Shown: positions 36,393-45,778 of the stretch, in pieces
Layout of the letters: every line of letters starts with the position of its first letter
How positions within the stretch are numbered: position 1 is the stretch's first letter
The notes under the pieces: generated by a model
The model's input: only the letters and a program-made list of their open reading frames with translations
Told to the model about the DNA's origin: nothing
The model's database searches: none
Translations under genes and position numbers: made by a program
NCBI RefSeq assembly: GCF_029504575.1
Contig: NZ_JAQFII010000001.1
Span: forward strand, 4,347,001 to 4,411,000
Direction: 5' to 3'
Source: Streptomyces sp. SPB162
Lineage (GTDB): Bacteria; Actinomycetota; Actinomycetes; Streptomycetales; Streptomycetaceae
DNA: 64,000 bases

Positions 36393-37568
36393 ATGTCTCA
36401 GGGTGACTGGCAGCATGACGTGTTGCGGGAGTTGCGGCAGTCTTCACCAGAAGCACCGAGGGACCCGACCGACCCGATCAGACCGGCGGACCCGCCCGCC
36501 CCGCCCGCCCCCGCCACGACACCGGCGGCGACGCTCGGCGCTCAACCGGTTCCCCCATCGAGTGACGCCCCGCTCCCGACGAGTCCGGTCCCCCCGAACC
36601 CGCCACCCCCCGTGGTCCGCCCGGCCCGGACCTCGCGGCTGCCCATGGTCACGCCCGAGTCCGTCCCCACCGTCGATCCCCGGCTGGCCCTCGCCATGGG
36701 GACCCCGCTCCGTGGGGACTCGATGGCCCGGCGCACGGGACGCTCCCTGCGCAAGCTCACCGCGTCGGCCGCGCGGGAGGTGGCCGAGGAATCACGGGTT
36801 GCCCGGGAGCTGCAACAGCCTGTGACGACGGGACGGGTCATCGCTGTGACCTCGATCCGTGGCGGCGCGGGAAAGACCACGGCAGCCGCCTTGCTGGCCC
36901 GGACGTTCAACCACTACCGGCACGATCCGGTGCTCGCGCTGGAGGCCGACGCCGTGCTCGGCACCCTGCCGGTACGCCTGGGGGCGCAGTCGGTGCGGTG
37001 GTCCTGCGCGGAACTGGCGCACCTGCTCACGCCGTCGATGCAGCTGACCGACATCACGGGCTATCTGGTGCCGCTGACGGACGGTGGATGGCTGCTCCCC
37101 GCGAGCCAGGGAGGAGTAGGAGCACCGCTGGATGTACGGACGTACCGGACGGTTTCGCTCGCGCTCCGGCGGTACTTCGCGGTGACGGTGGTGGACTGCG
37201 AGACCCTGCCGGGCGAGGTGGCACGTACCGCGATGGACACCGCCCACGCCCGCGTCGTGGTCGCCCCGATGACCGCGGAGGGCGTCAACGGAACGCGTGT
37301 CGTACTCGACTGGCTGGCCCGGCTGCCGGACTCGGCGCTCGCCACCACCGTGGTCGCCCTGACCGCGAACTCGCCCGATCCCGTGCTCGACCTGAAGGCC
37401 GCCGCCGCGCATCTGCGCGAGACAGGAGTCACCGTGGTGTCGCTTCCCTACGACCGGCATCTGGCCGGTGGGGGACCCATCCGGACCGCTCTGCTCGGTG
37501 ACGCCACCCGGCGGGCCGCCACCCTCCTGGCGGCTGAGGCCATGGAACGGGCGGTACGAGCGCGATGA
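36393..37568 (+). CDS. MinD/ParA-like ATPase of the T7SS locus
   Basis: A 391-residue protein with a Pro-rich disordered N-terminal third, then a P-loop ATPase. The deviant Walker A SIRGGAGKTTAAALLARTFN lies near residue 155; switch I is VLALEADAVLGT and switch II TVVDCETLPGEVARTAMD. The architecture resembles EspI-like ATPases of actinobacterial ESX loci. It lies between eccD and eccC with a 4-base overlap with the latter. A likely role is control of secretion by ATP state. Confidence 0.85.
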   Translation: MSQGDWQHDVLRELRQSSPEAPRDPTDPIRPADPPAPPAPATTPAATLGAQPVPPSSDAPLPTSPVPPNPPPPVVRPARTSRLPMVTPESVPTVDPRLALAMGTPLRGDSMARRTGRSLRKLTASAAREVAEESRVARELQQPVTTGRVIAVTSIRGGAGKTTAAALLARTFNHYRHDPVLALEADAVLGTLPVRLGAQSVRWSCAELAHLLTPSMQLTDITGYLVPLTDGGWLLPASQGGVGAPLDVRTYRTVSLALRRYFAVTVVDCETLPGEVARTAMDTAHARVVVAPMTAEGVNGTRVVLDWLARLPDSALATTVVALTANSPDPVLDLKAAAAHLRETGVTVVSLPYDRHLAGGGPIRTALLGDATRRAATLLAAEAMERAVRAR

Positions 37569-40500
37569 CCGTGTCGCTGATCCACCGGCCGGCGCGCTCC
37601 ACCCGGCCGCTCGATCCCGTGACCCCCCGGACGATCGAGCCGCCGCCGAATCTGCCCGAGGGCAAGACCGGTACGGCCGCCACTGCTCTGCTGCCGATGG
37701 CCGGCGTGATGAGTTCGGTCGTGATGATGACCGTCATCCGCAACAGTCAGTTCGCCGGTCTGGGCGCCATCGTGCTGGTCGTCGCCCTGGTGGGCGCGGT
37801 CGCGCTCTTCATGTCGCAACGGGGCAAGGCGCAGCGGACCCGTCGCACACAGCGTGAACGGTATCTGGAGTATCTGGAGGAGCTGCGCGACCAGCTCGGC
37901 AGGGCGGAACGGGAACAGCGCCGGTCGGCCAGAGTGCTCAGTCCGCCGCCGCCGGCGCTGTACGACCTGGTGAACGACCCGGCCCGGCTGTGGGAACGAC
38001 GTCGCACGGACGCGGACTTCCTCCGGATCCGCCTGGGCACCGGAGACGTACCGGTGCAGGAGTTGGCCATCGGGGAGAACTCCGCCGGGAGCGTTCTGAC
38101 TCCGCCCGATCCGTTCATGCTCAACGAAGCACGGGCCCTGGTCACGCGGTTCGGGACGGCGGCGGACTTCCCGCTGACGCTGCCGCTGGACCGCGCGGGG
38201 AACGTCAGTGTCGTCGGGGACCGCGAAGGTGTCCTGCAGGTTGCGCGGGCCCTGCTGATCGCCGCCGCGGTCGCGCACGCCCCCGACGATGTGGCCTTCG
38301 CGTTCGGGATACCCGGCGAGCGGCTGGCGGAGTGGGAGTGGGTCAAGTGGCTGCCCCACGTGCTGGACGCGCAGGAGCTCGACGGGCCGGTCGCCGCTCG
38401 GCGGATCGCGCCGAGCCTGCCGCAGCTGGCCCGGCTGCTCGGTTCCGACCTGCGGCAGCGGGCATCCTTCGCGGCGGAGGTGCGCCGCGGCCTGTCCGAC
38501 AGGAACGCGCTGCAGCTCGCCGGCCGGCTCCTGGTGCTCAGTGACGAGCACGGCGCGACCGCCGCCGAACTGCCGCGCCCGGACACCGCTGTACCGCTGG
38601 CGGACATGGGTGTGACCGTGCTGCACCTGCTTTCGGACCAGGTGCACGAGCCGGACGAGGTGACCGTCCGGATCACCGTCGACGGTGATCAGATACTGAT
38701 CGAGGATCTGCGCGCGCAGTACGTCCGGGCCGTGCACGGCACGTCGGACGCCGTGAGCACCCCCGGATGCGAGGGGATCGCGCGGCTGCTGGCACCCTTG
38801 CGGTTGTCGGCCGAGTCGTTGGCGGAGGGGACCCCGGTCTCCGGCGCGGTGGACTTCGCCGACCTGCTGGGTGTCACCGATCCGGCGGATCTCGACCTCG
38901 GGGCACTGTGGCCACCACGCGGAGAGCGGGCGTTCCTGCGCGTGCCGATCGGGGTGGACGACCGCCACCAGCCGGTGCTGCTCGACCTGAAGGAGTCCTC
39001 CGAGCTCGGCATGGGACCGCACGGGCTGTGTGTGGGTGCCACCGGATCCGGCAAGAGCGAACTGCTGCGAACGCTCGTGCTCGCCCTGGTCGTCTCCCAT
39101 CCGCCGGAGGATCTGGCGATGGTGCTGGTCGACTACAAGGGCGGTGCGACGTTCGCCCCGTTCGCGGATCTGCCGCACGTCGCCGGTGTGATCACGAACC
39201 TGGAGAACCAGGCCGGTCTCGTCGAGCGGGTGCACACCAGCCTCGCGGGCGAGGTCAAGCGCCGTCAGCAGGTCCTCAAGGAAGCAGGGAACGTCGCCGA
39301 CATCGGCCACTACGCCGCGCTGCGCACCAAGCGTCCGGACCTTGAACCGCTCCCTCATCTGTTCGTCGTCATCGACGAGTTCGGGGAACTCCTCACCGCG
39401 AAACCCGACTTCATCGACCTGTTTCTCTCCATAGGACGCATCGGCCGCTCCATCGGCGTGCACTTGCTGCTGTCCAGCCAGCGCATCGAGGCCGGCAGGC
39501 TCAAGGGGCTGGAGACTTATCTGTCCTACCGGCTGGGCCTGCGCACCTTCTCCGCCGACGAGTCGCGCACCGTACTGGACACGACGGACGCCTTCCACCT
39601 GCCGCCCCTGCCGGGCTTCGGCTTCCTGAAGGTCGACACCTCGACGTACGAGCGTTTCAAGGCCGGATTCGTCTCCGGTGCCTTCCGCGGGGCGGCTCCG
39701 GACCAGTCGGCCGACGAAACGCCGATGGTCTGGCCCTATCCCGCCTTCAATGCCCTTTCCGTGGCAGCGGATACCGGCGCGGACGCGGTGAACGGGGCCG
39801 AGCCCACGATGCGGGAGCGGGAGACCGGCCCAACCGTCATGTCGGTGATCGTCGACCAACTCCGCGGCGCTGCACGGCCCGTACGCCGGGTATGGCTTCC
39901 CCCACTGCCCGACCTGCTCACTCTCGACGGCGCCGCAGGACCCGTCCAGGTCTCCGAACGCGGACTCCACCTCGCTCAGCGCCCCGGCCCGATGCAGGTT
40001 CCGCTCGGTCTGCTCGACGACCCCGCCCGGCAGTGGCAGGGGCCATGGACCCTCGACCTCACGGTCGCGGGTGGGCACACGGCGGTCATCGGCGGGCCCC
40101 AGTCCGGGAAGACGACGCTGCTGCGCACCCTCGCGCTGTCACTGGCCATGACCCACACCCCGTACGAGGTCGCCCTCTACGGACTCGATCTGGCCGGCGG
40201 CGGCCTGGGCACGCTGGCGGGACTGCCGCACGTCGGCGGTATCGCCGGGCGGGCCGATCATGAGCGTGCCGCGCGGACCGTCGCCGAGGTCCGTGCCATG
40301 CTCGCCGCCCGCGAGGAACTCTTCCGTGAGCAAGGCATCGACTCCATCGACGAGCTCCGGAACCTGCGCGGCCGAGGCCGGTTGCCGGAGCTCGGATCGA
40401 CCGACATCGTGCTGATCGTCGACGGGTTCGGCGCCTTGCGCGACGAGTTCGCCGCCCTCGACGACGCCGTCGCCGACCTGCTCAAACGAGGCAGCGGCTA

Positions 40501-41662
40501 CGGCATCCACGTGATCGCGGGCATGCTGCGCTGGAACGATGTGCGGATCGCCACCCAGTCGATGTTCGGCACCCAGCTTGAACTGCGGCTCAACGACCCG
40601 AGCGACTCCTCGATCGATCGCAAGCTCTCCGAGACCCTCGGTACCGACGCTCCGGGGCGGGTCCTCACCCAGGGCAAGCTCTTCGCACAGGCCGCGCTGC
40701 CCCGCATCGACGGCGTTCCCGGCACCGATCTGGGGGCGGCGCTGGAGGACGCGGTCCGGAGCGTCCGTGCCAACTGGCACGGTGAAACCGCCCCGCCCGT
40801 ACGGGTGCTGCCGGCCCGCCTGCCCGCCGCGGACCTTCCGCCCCTGGCCGCCGAGCCGGCGAGAGTTTCCATCGGCGTCGGCCAAGAGGGTCTCGAACCT
40901 GTCCTGCTGGATCTGTTCGCGCACGACCAGCACCTGCTGGTCCTGGGGGACACCGAGTGCGGCAAGACCAACCTGCTGAAGCTCCTCGCCCAGCAGCTCA
41001 TCGCCCGGTACGGAGACGAGGAACTGGTCTTCGCGGTCTTCGATCCACGCCGCGGCCTGCGCGGCGTCATCCCCGAGCCGTACCGGGGCGGCTACGCCCA
41101 CAACGCGAGGGTCAGCGCCGGCCTCGCCGCCGGAATCGCCACCGAGCTGGAGAAACGCCTGCCTGCGGAGGGCGTCGACCACGACGCGCTGCCGGATGGC
41201 GCCGCCTTCACCGGCCCGCGCATCGTCATCCTCGTCGACGACTACGACATCCTGACCACCGCGGGCCAGCAGCCGCTGGCCCCGTTCCTGCCGTATGTGT
41301 CCTCCGCCCAGGACATCGGGCTGCATTTCGTCGTCGCCCGCCGCGTCGCCGGGTCCTCGCGGGCGCTGTACGAGCCGTTCCTGACCACCCTGCGCGAAAG
41401 CGGGACGGCGGCGCTCGTCATGACGGGGGACCGTACCGAAGGGCAGCTCTTCCCCGGTCTGTACGCCTCCCAGCAGCCACCCGGACGAGGGACTCTGGTC
41501 CGCCGGGGCCGGCCCCACCAGCTGATCCAGACGGCCATCGCGCCCAGTGCCCCCGCGCCCGAACCGGCCACCGAGTCCGTGCCCGCCCAGAGCACTGACT
41601 CCGTGCACACGGCGCACACACCGACCGCGGCCACGGCGGAGAATCCGGGGAACAGCACATGA
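37565..41662 (+). CDS. eccC: Type VII secretion ATPase EccC
   Basis: A 1365-residue FtsK/SpoIIIE motor with two membrane helices near residues 35-80 (TALLPMAGVMSSVVMMTVI; IVLVVALVGAVALF) and three ATPase domains. Walker A motifs are GATGSGKSE (about residue 490), GGPQSGKTT (about 842) and GDTECGKTN (about 1128). Walker B motifs are LFVVIDEFGELL, IVLIVDGFGAL (the second acidic residue replaced by Gly) and IVILVDDYDIL. Only the first domain looks fully canonical. It recognises and drives WXG100 cargo through EccD. It overlaps both neighbours by 4 bases. Confidence 0.95.
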   Translation: MTVSLIHRPARSTRPLDPVTPRTIEPPPNLPEGKTGTAATALLPMAGVMSSVVMMTVIRNSQFAGLGAIVLVVALVGAVALFMSQRGKAQRTRRTQRERYLEYLEELRDQLGRAEREQRRSARVLSPPPPALYDLVNDPARLWERRRTDADFLRIRLGTGDVPVQELAIGENSAGSVLTPPDPFMLNEARALVTRFGTAADFPLTLPLDRAGNVSVVGDREGVLQVARALLIAAAVAHAPDDVAFAFGIPGERLAEWEWVKWLPHVLDAQELDGPVAARRIAPSLPQLARLLGSDLRQRASFAAEVRRGLSDRNALQLAGRLLVLSDEHGATAAELPRPDTAVPLADMGVTVLHLLSDQVHEPDEVTVRITVDGDQILIEDLRAQYVRAVHGTSDAVSTPGCEGIARLLAPLRLSAESLAEGTPVSGAVDFADLLGVTDPADLDLGALWPPRGERAFLRVPIGVDDRHQPVLLDLKESSELGMGPHGLCVGATGSGKSELLRTLVLALVVSHPPEDLAMVLVDYKGGATFAPFADLPHVAGVITNLENQAGLVERVHTSLAGEVKRRQQVLKEAGNVADIGHYAALRTKRPDLEPLPHLFVVIDEFGELLTAKPDFIDLFLSIGRIGRSIGVHLLLSSQRIEAGRLKGLETYLSYRLGLRTFSADESRTVLDTTDAFHLPPLPGFGFLKVDTSTYERFKAGFVSGAFRGAAPDQSADETPMVWPYPAFNALSVAADTGADAVNGAEPTMRERETGPTVMSVIVDQLRGAARPVRRVWLPPLPDLLTLDGAAGPVQVSERGLHLAQRPGPMQVPLGLLDDPARQWQGPWTLDLTVAGGHTAVIGGPQSGKTTLLRTLALSLAMTHTPYEVALYGLDLAGGGLGTLAGLPHVGGIAGRADHERAARTVAEVRAMLAAREELFREQGIDSIDELRNLRGRGRLPELGSTDIVLIVDGFGALRDEFAALDDAVADLLKRGSGYGIHVIAGMLRWNDVRIATQSMFGTQLELRLNDPSDSSIDRKLSETLGTDAPGRVLTQGKLFAQAALPRIDGVPGTDLGAALEDAVRSVRANWHGETAPPVRVLPARLPAADLPPLAAEPARVSIGVGQEGLEPVLLDLFAHDQHLLVLGDTECGKTNLLKLLAQQLIARYGDEELVFAVFDPRRGLRGVIPEPYRGGYAHNARVSAGLAAGIATELEKRLPAEGVDHDALPDGAAFTGPRIVILVDDYDILTTAGQQPLAPFLPYVSSAQDIGLHFVVARRVAGSSRALYEPFLTTLRESGTAALVMTGDRTEGQLFPGLYASQQPPGRGTLVRRGRPHQLIQTAIAPSAPAPEPATESVPAQSTDSVHTAHTPTAATAENPGNST

Positions 41663-43083
41663 CCAAGGACGTCATCGCCCTCACCCCGAAAATGCCTGAT
41701 GTAGGGGCACTTCTGGCCGGTTTGTACGCGGGCGGACCGGAACTGCGGGTGGACTCCGCCAACGACGGCGCTGTCATCCAGTTGCGAGGGCGGGACGGGC
41801 GTCCCCTGGTATCCGTGGAAGCGCCTCTCCTCGTCCAGGTACCGGGCGAAGCCGAGCGTCTCCTCGGCCGCGAGACGGCACTCCCACAGATCCCGTTCTG
41901 GTGGACGGAGGCACGCGCCTCCACGGCTGTTCCCGAGGCCAAACGGCTCGCCGGCGCGGTCGCGGGCAGGCTCGCGCTCCTGCTCGGCGGCGTGACCTGG
42001 CCGCCGGCGGCCGGCACCGTCGGAGTCGTCGGCCTCGCCGATTCACCGGCAACCGACATAGACGTGCATCCGGCGCCCATCGACGCGCAACCCGCCGTGG
42101 ACGTTCTCACCGACACGACCGCGGTGATCCTGGCCGACCGGCCGGTGGTCGCCCTGACGGCCTGGCTCTCCGACATCCTGCGGACGACCGCGGAAAGCGG
42201 ACACGCACTGCAGATCGTCACCCCGCCGCACGTACGTCTCAGCCTGCCGCTGCGCGCCGCCCTCACCGGTGTTCCCAACCGCTGGGTGGTCCAGGATCCC
42301 GACTGCGGCTACTACGACGGCCTCTCCGGCGCCGTACTGCACTGGACGAACGGCACCTTCACCGCGGCACGCGCCGACACCGGCGAGACACCGGTGGCCG
42401 AAGCCTTCACCGCCGCTGCTGCCGGCCCTGTGGAATCACGCCAGCTCGTCGTGGCCTTCCGTACCGTGCACCGGCCGCACGAGAGACTCGTACTCGGCCG
42501 GTCCCTGGAAACCGCCTGGCGAACACTCACCGGCGGGCCTCCCGCCGGCTGGGGTACGGCCGAACCGATCAACCTCCCCTGGTCGAAGCGGCAGTTGACG
42601 GACTTGGCCCGTGACCGTGCGCCCCAGCCCACCCAGCTGTTCGTCGTCGGTGACCCCGACCGCCCCGCCCTCGCGAGTCAGCGCGTCACCCGCACCGCGA
42701 ACGGCATCCAGGAAGACATCACGCTCACCCTCGGCTATGGCCCGGACGAAGCTCCGCCGCTCGACGCGATAGAACCCCTCGCGGCGACCCTCGTCGCCGA
42801 GCACGGACTCGGCTCCATGCTCGCCTCCCTCCGCCGCGCCCGGACCGACCTCTCCGTCCCCCCGCACTTCGAGGCCCCGCCCGTCCCGATCTCCTTCACC
42901 CTGGGAGCCACCGATGTACGCGACATCGGCCTCACCCACGCCCGCCGCCCGCCCCTGGACCTGTGCCCCGTCCAACTCGGCCCCTCCGCCGCCCCCGCGC
43001 TCCATTACCCGCTGGGCGACGGCACCGACGCCCAGGCCTGGGACACACTCCAACGGCTCACACAGCACCTCGGAAGGGCATAG
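41659..43083 (+). CDS. DUF6177 family protein (T7SS-associated)
   Basis: A 474-residue protein that overlaps eccC by 4 bases. Recognisable segments are DVGALLAGLYAGGPELRV, PFWWTEARASTAVPEAKRLA and RWVVQDPDCGYYDGLSGAVL. The family is restricted to actinobacterial ESX loci, where it follows eccC. No signal peptide or membrane helix is visible, so it is probably cytosolic. Its role is unknown. Confidence 0.82.
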   Translation: MTKDVIALTPKMPDVGALLAGLYAGGPELRVDSANDGAVIQLRGRDGRPLVSVEAPLLVQVPGEAERLLGRETALPQIPFWWTEARASTAVPEAKRLAGAVAGRLALLLGGVTWPPAAGTVGVVGLADSPATDIDVHPAPIDAQPAVDVLTDTTAVILADRPVVALTAWLSDILRTTAESGHALQIVTPPHVRLSLPLRAALTGVPNRWVVQDPDCGYYDGLSGAVLHWTNGTFTAARADTGETPVAEAFTAAAAGPVESRQLVVAFRTVHRPHERLVLGRSLETAWRTLTGGPPAGWGTAEPINLPWSKRQLTDLARDRAPQPTQLFVVGDPDRPALASQRVTRTANGIQEDITLTLGYGPDEAPPLDAIEPLAATLVAEHGLGSMLASLRRARTDLSVPPHFEAPPVPISFTLGATDVRDIGLTHARRPPLDLCPVQLGPSAAPALHYPLGDGTDAQAWDTLQRLTQHLGRA

Positions 43084-43117
43084 GGGGAACCAGCCCCGCC
43101 TGTGTTCCGCACGCCAT

Positions 43118-43178
43118 TTGCGTGAGCGATGCGTGAGCGGACGGCCCAACCGGTTCCTGGACTGAGTCGGACGGGGGA
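43118..43178. repeat. Direct repeat, right copy (61 bases)
   Basis: Same orientation as 27269-27329, 58 of 61 identical, spacing 15,849 bases. It lies 34 bases after the DUF6177 stop and directly before an IS481-type fragment. Confidence 0.9.
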
Positions 43179-43186
43179 CTCAACCG

Positions 43187-43549
43187 CCTGGCCTGGCTGG
43201 ACCGACCCACCGGCACCGCCATCCGCCGCCCCGGATCGAACGCGTCCTTACCGACAACGCCTGGGCCTACCGCAAAGGCCTGGCCTGGAAAAGGGTCCTG
43301 GCCGACCTCGGCGCGAGCGGCAAGCTCACCCGCGCCTACCGCCCGCAGAGCAACGGCAAGGTCGAACGCTTCAACAGCCCTCTCCTCGAGGAATGGGCCT
43401 ACCTCCGCCCCTACACCAGCACCGCCGAACGGACCGAAGCACTGGCAGACTTCCTCCACACCTACAACCACCACCGCTGCCACACCGCACTCGACGGCAA
43501 ACCACCCATCAGCCGGGTCAACAACGCTACGGGTCAATACACCCAGGCC
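43187..43549 (+). pseudogene. IS481-family transposase, C-terminal fragment
   Basis: From about 43235 the frame encodes RVLTDNAWAYRKGLAWKRVL, AYRPQSNGKVERFNSPLLEE and YNHHRCHTALDGKPPISRVN, the rve catalytic core end and C-terminus of IS481 transposases, including the Glu of the DDE triad in KVERFN. The N-terminal half is missing and the usual stop is lost: the frame reads on into the gene at 43628. Confidence 0.85.
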
Positions 43550-43627
43550 ATCGCCGGCCCGGTCTCCGATCGTGCGGCCACCCCGAACTTCGGTTCACAC
43601 AGCGGGCGTTCGCCCTACTCTGGCGGC

Positions 43628-44353
43628 ATGGCGAACCGTGAAGGCGTCCGCCTCGATCTCGACGGCATTCTGCGTCAGTTGGAGGCCAATGGCTTCGATG
43701 GTGTCCGGGTGGAGTTCGCTCCGGACGACGGTGGCGCCGCAGCGGTTCTCGATGTGGTGCGTCAGGGCATGTGGGCGGCCAATGAGGCGGCCAATGAGGC
43801 TGCGCCGGACTCCATCTGGGCGTCCGCGCCGAAGCCCCAGCGAAAGCCTGAGCTAAATAGTCAACGATTCAAGAAGGGCGACTCGATGGCGCGGAAGGGC
43901 GATATCATGAATGCGGGTCCGAGTCCTGGGCAGTGGGGTGAGGCGAGCCGTCTCAACGCTCTCGAAATCGCCAACATGCTCGGGGTCTCCCTCGAAGCTT
44001 ATAACAGCGATCCCATCGCTTTGGTCCCGGCGCTGCAGAACTATGTATCCCGGCTTCCCCTCGATCAGTTCGAGACGTCGGACTGGGTGACGCTGCACAG
44101 TGACTTGACGGCTTGTCTCGCTGATATTCTCACCCGCCGGCACGATGTAACTTGGCAGGCGGTGGGGACTCCGGGTGGACCCGGCGGTATTCGATACGTT
44201 GTCGAGGCTCAAGGCCTCGACGGAAATATCTATCGAATGGATCCTGCCGACGTAGTCCACAAGGAGTTCAGCCAACTTCCGATCGAGATCATCCGGATGC
44301 TGGCCGGCGCTGAACTGACGCTGCGACTGACCCGCCGGGTCCCCGAAGGGTGA
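43628..44353 (+). CDS. Protein of unknown function in the toxin-immunity region
   Basis: A 241-residue protein (MANREGVRLDLDGILRQLEA onward). Its second half (ARKGDIMNAGPSPGQWGEAS; DQFETSDWVTLHSDLTACLA; MDPADVVHKEFSQLPIEIIR) is less GC-rich than the surroundings. The C-terminal 37 codons are duplicated at 28185, next to a toxin remnant. That and the following Imm49 gene suggest an immunity or toxin-accessory role. The family is not recognised. The first 85 residues may be a separate short protein fused or read into the second part. Confidence 0.6.
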   Translation: MANREGVRLDLDGILRQLEANGFDGVRVEFAPDDGGAAAVLDVVRQGMWAANEAANEAAPDSIWASAPKPQRKPELNSQRFKKGDSMARKGDIMNAGPSPGQWGEASRLNALEIANMLGVSLEAYNSDPIALVPALQNYVSRLPLDQFETSDWVTLHSDLTACLADILTRRHDVTWQAVGTPGGPGGIRYVVEAQGLDGNIYRMDPADVVHKEFSQLPIEIIRMLAGAELTLRLTRRVPEG

Positions 44354-44430
44354 CAGGCGAACCCCCCGAATGGTTCCGCCCGTAGTGGTGTCACGCTGGA
44401 ATTTATCGAGACCTGGTTGGACGGCGGCAA

Positions 44431-45297
44431 GTGGTCACGCGCATTCCCCGCCACGGCTTCCGCACGGACAATGCGGCCGAAGCCATGGCACCCATCATCA
44501 AAGGAACCCATCAAGTGCTCGCCGAGCTCGAGACGTCGGAGGACTACCGCCACGACGCCCTGAGCGGCACGCTGATCACGGCCAAGTGGTACTGCGCGAC
44601 GGATCCCGCTGTGCAGAAGTTCCAGACCTGGGAGGCCTGGGTCACGGCCATGCAGGTCGGTTCCGCGCTGTTCGCGTCGGGCACGGCGGCCGAGGGCCCT
44701 GTGCCGTGTCGTATCGGGATCGACGGCGAGGTGAAGAACTTGCCCGCGACCGGACCGCAGGACTATCTGCACGCGGGAAACTGGCTCACGGCCTTCTATC
44801 TGGCGGCCATCTGCCGGGAGAACGACCGGTCCGACCAGCTGGCCCGGGTGCCCATCTCCATTCTCCGTGAGTCCGGCGCGGAGTTCGACGAGTACATCTA
44901 CGCGTGGGTGGAAACGCTGCAGAACGCCTGGTTCGGTCGGCGGGAAACCTGGGACACGCTGGTCACCGCGGTCAACGGCACCAACCCTGAGGCCCCGCAC
45001 ATCGCCGACGCGGAGCTGATGCTGAAGATCCTGTACCCACCGCTGGAGATTTTTCATCGCTACCAGCGCCAGGAGTCCGAGCAGTTCAACGCGGCGCTGA
45101 CTGATGCTCTCACCTGGCACAAGGAGTACTGGACGGCGAACGAGGCACGCTCCCTGAGTGGCGAGGGACTGGTCGCCCTCGCCCCACTCGCCATCGCGTG
45201 TATGGCCCGCGACGCTGACATCCCCGTCGAGGTCGAGTCCGAGTACCTGCCGAAGGCGCTCCTGGAGTTCACCTGGGCAGGGGAGATCGACACCTGA
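44431..45297 (+). CDS. Immunity 49 family protein (copy 3)
   Basis: A helical protein of 288 residues from GTG 44431; ATG 44485 would give a shorter form. The blocks TWEAWVTAMQVGSALFAS, DEYIYAWVETLQNAWFGRRE, LMLKILYPPLEIFHRYQRQE and LAPLAIACMARDADIPVEVE match copies 1 and 2. No toxin gene accompanies it, so it is an orphan immunity gene. Confidence 0.87.
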   Translation: MVTRIPRHGFRTDNAAEAMAPIIKGTHQVLAELETSEDYRHDALSGTLITAKWYCATDPAVQKFQTWEAWVTAMQVGSALFASGTAAEGPVPCRIGIDGEVKNLPATGPQDYLHAGNWLTAFYLAAICRENDRSDQLARVPISILRESGAEFDEYIYAWVETLQNAWFGRRETWDTLVTAVNGTNPEAPHIADAELMLKILYPPLEIFHRYQRQESEQFNAALTDALTWHKEYWTANEARSLSGEGLVALAPLAIACMARDADIPVEVESEYLPKALLEFTWAGEIDT

Positions 45298-45381
45298 GCC
45301 CCGACCAGTCGCCACCCCGAGTCGGCGAGGTTCCGACGTGAACGCGCAACGAGTACGGCCAGAAAGTGTTGGCAGGTAGCT

Positions 45382-45558
45382 GTGGGAGCGCAGGGCTACG
45401 ACAGTCAGTTGCCGGAGTCGGAGTCGGAGTCGGGGTCGGAGTCGGTGTCGGTGCGGCGCCGGCGGCTTCGGGATGCCCTGTTGTTCGGGGGGCAGCGGCA
45501 ACGGCGGTCGGTTGATGGGCGGCTGGGGAAAGCGGCAGCCCATGCCTCGCGGCACTGA
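45382..45558 (+). pseudogene. Truncated copy of the small T7SS membrane protein
   Basis: GTG 45382 opens 58 codons matching the N-terminus of the gene at 34704 (YDSQL, then SVSVRRRRLRDALLFGGQRQ), with an inserted Glu-Ser repeat (PESESESGSESVSV from GAGTCG units). Homology stops at about 45537, just before the membrane helix, and the frame ends HASRH-stop. It marks the right edge of the duplicated T7SS material. Confidence 0.75.
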
Positions 45559-45696
45559 CCACCCGGAACAGCACCGCGCGGCACGATCAGTCACTCACGA
45601 GCACGATCCCAGCGGCGCTTTGAGGTGCGTAGCGGCCGCCGTGCGATCTGACACGTTGCTTCAGCCACCACCCAGAACCCGGGCTGAGCCGTTGTG

Positions 45697-45762
45697 CGCC
45701 ATATGGCGTAGACGGACGCGGAGCCGTGCCGTAGGACATGAGAAACCGGGAAGCGACCGGTT
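45697..45762 (+). promoter_or_regulatory. Palindromes upstream of the signalling operon
   Basis: CGCCATATGGCG (45697-45708) is a perfect 12-base palindrome. AACCGG (45744-45749) and CCGGTT (45757-45762) form a second inverted repeat 17 bases before the cyclase-like start. Either could be an operator, for example for the Crp/Fnr regulator at the other end of the island; that is inference. Confidence 0.4.
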
Positions 45763-45778
45763 CTGTGAGAGGGGCTCG

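Noticed and set aside
37448..40078. 876-codon open frame on the minus strand under eccC, and similar long frames at 8966-10993, 6848-8605 and 19069-21081
   Set aside because: They are antisense to well-supported genes with clear family motifs; long antisense frames are expected in DNA of this GC content, and their translations are Arg/Pro/Gly-rich with no domain.
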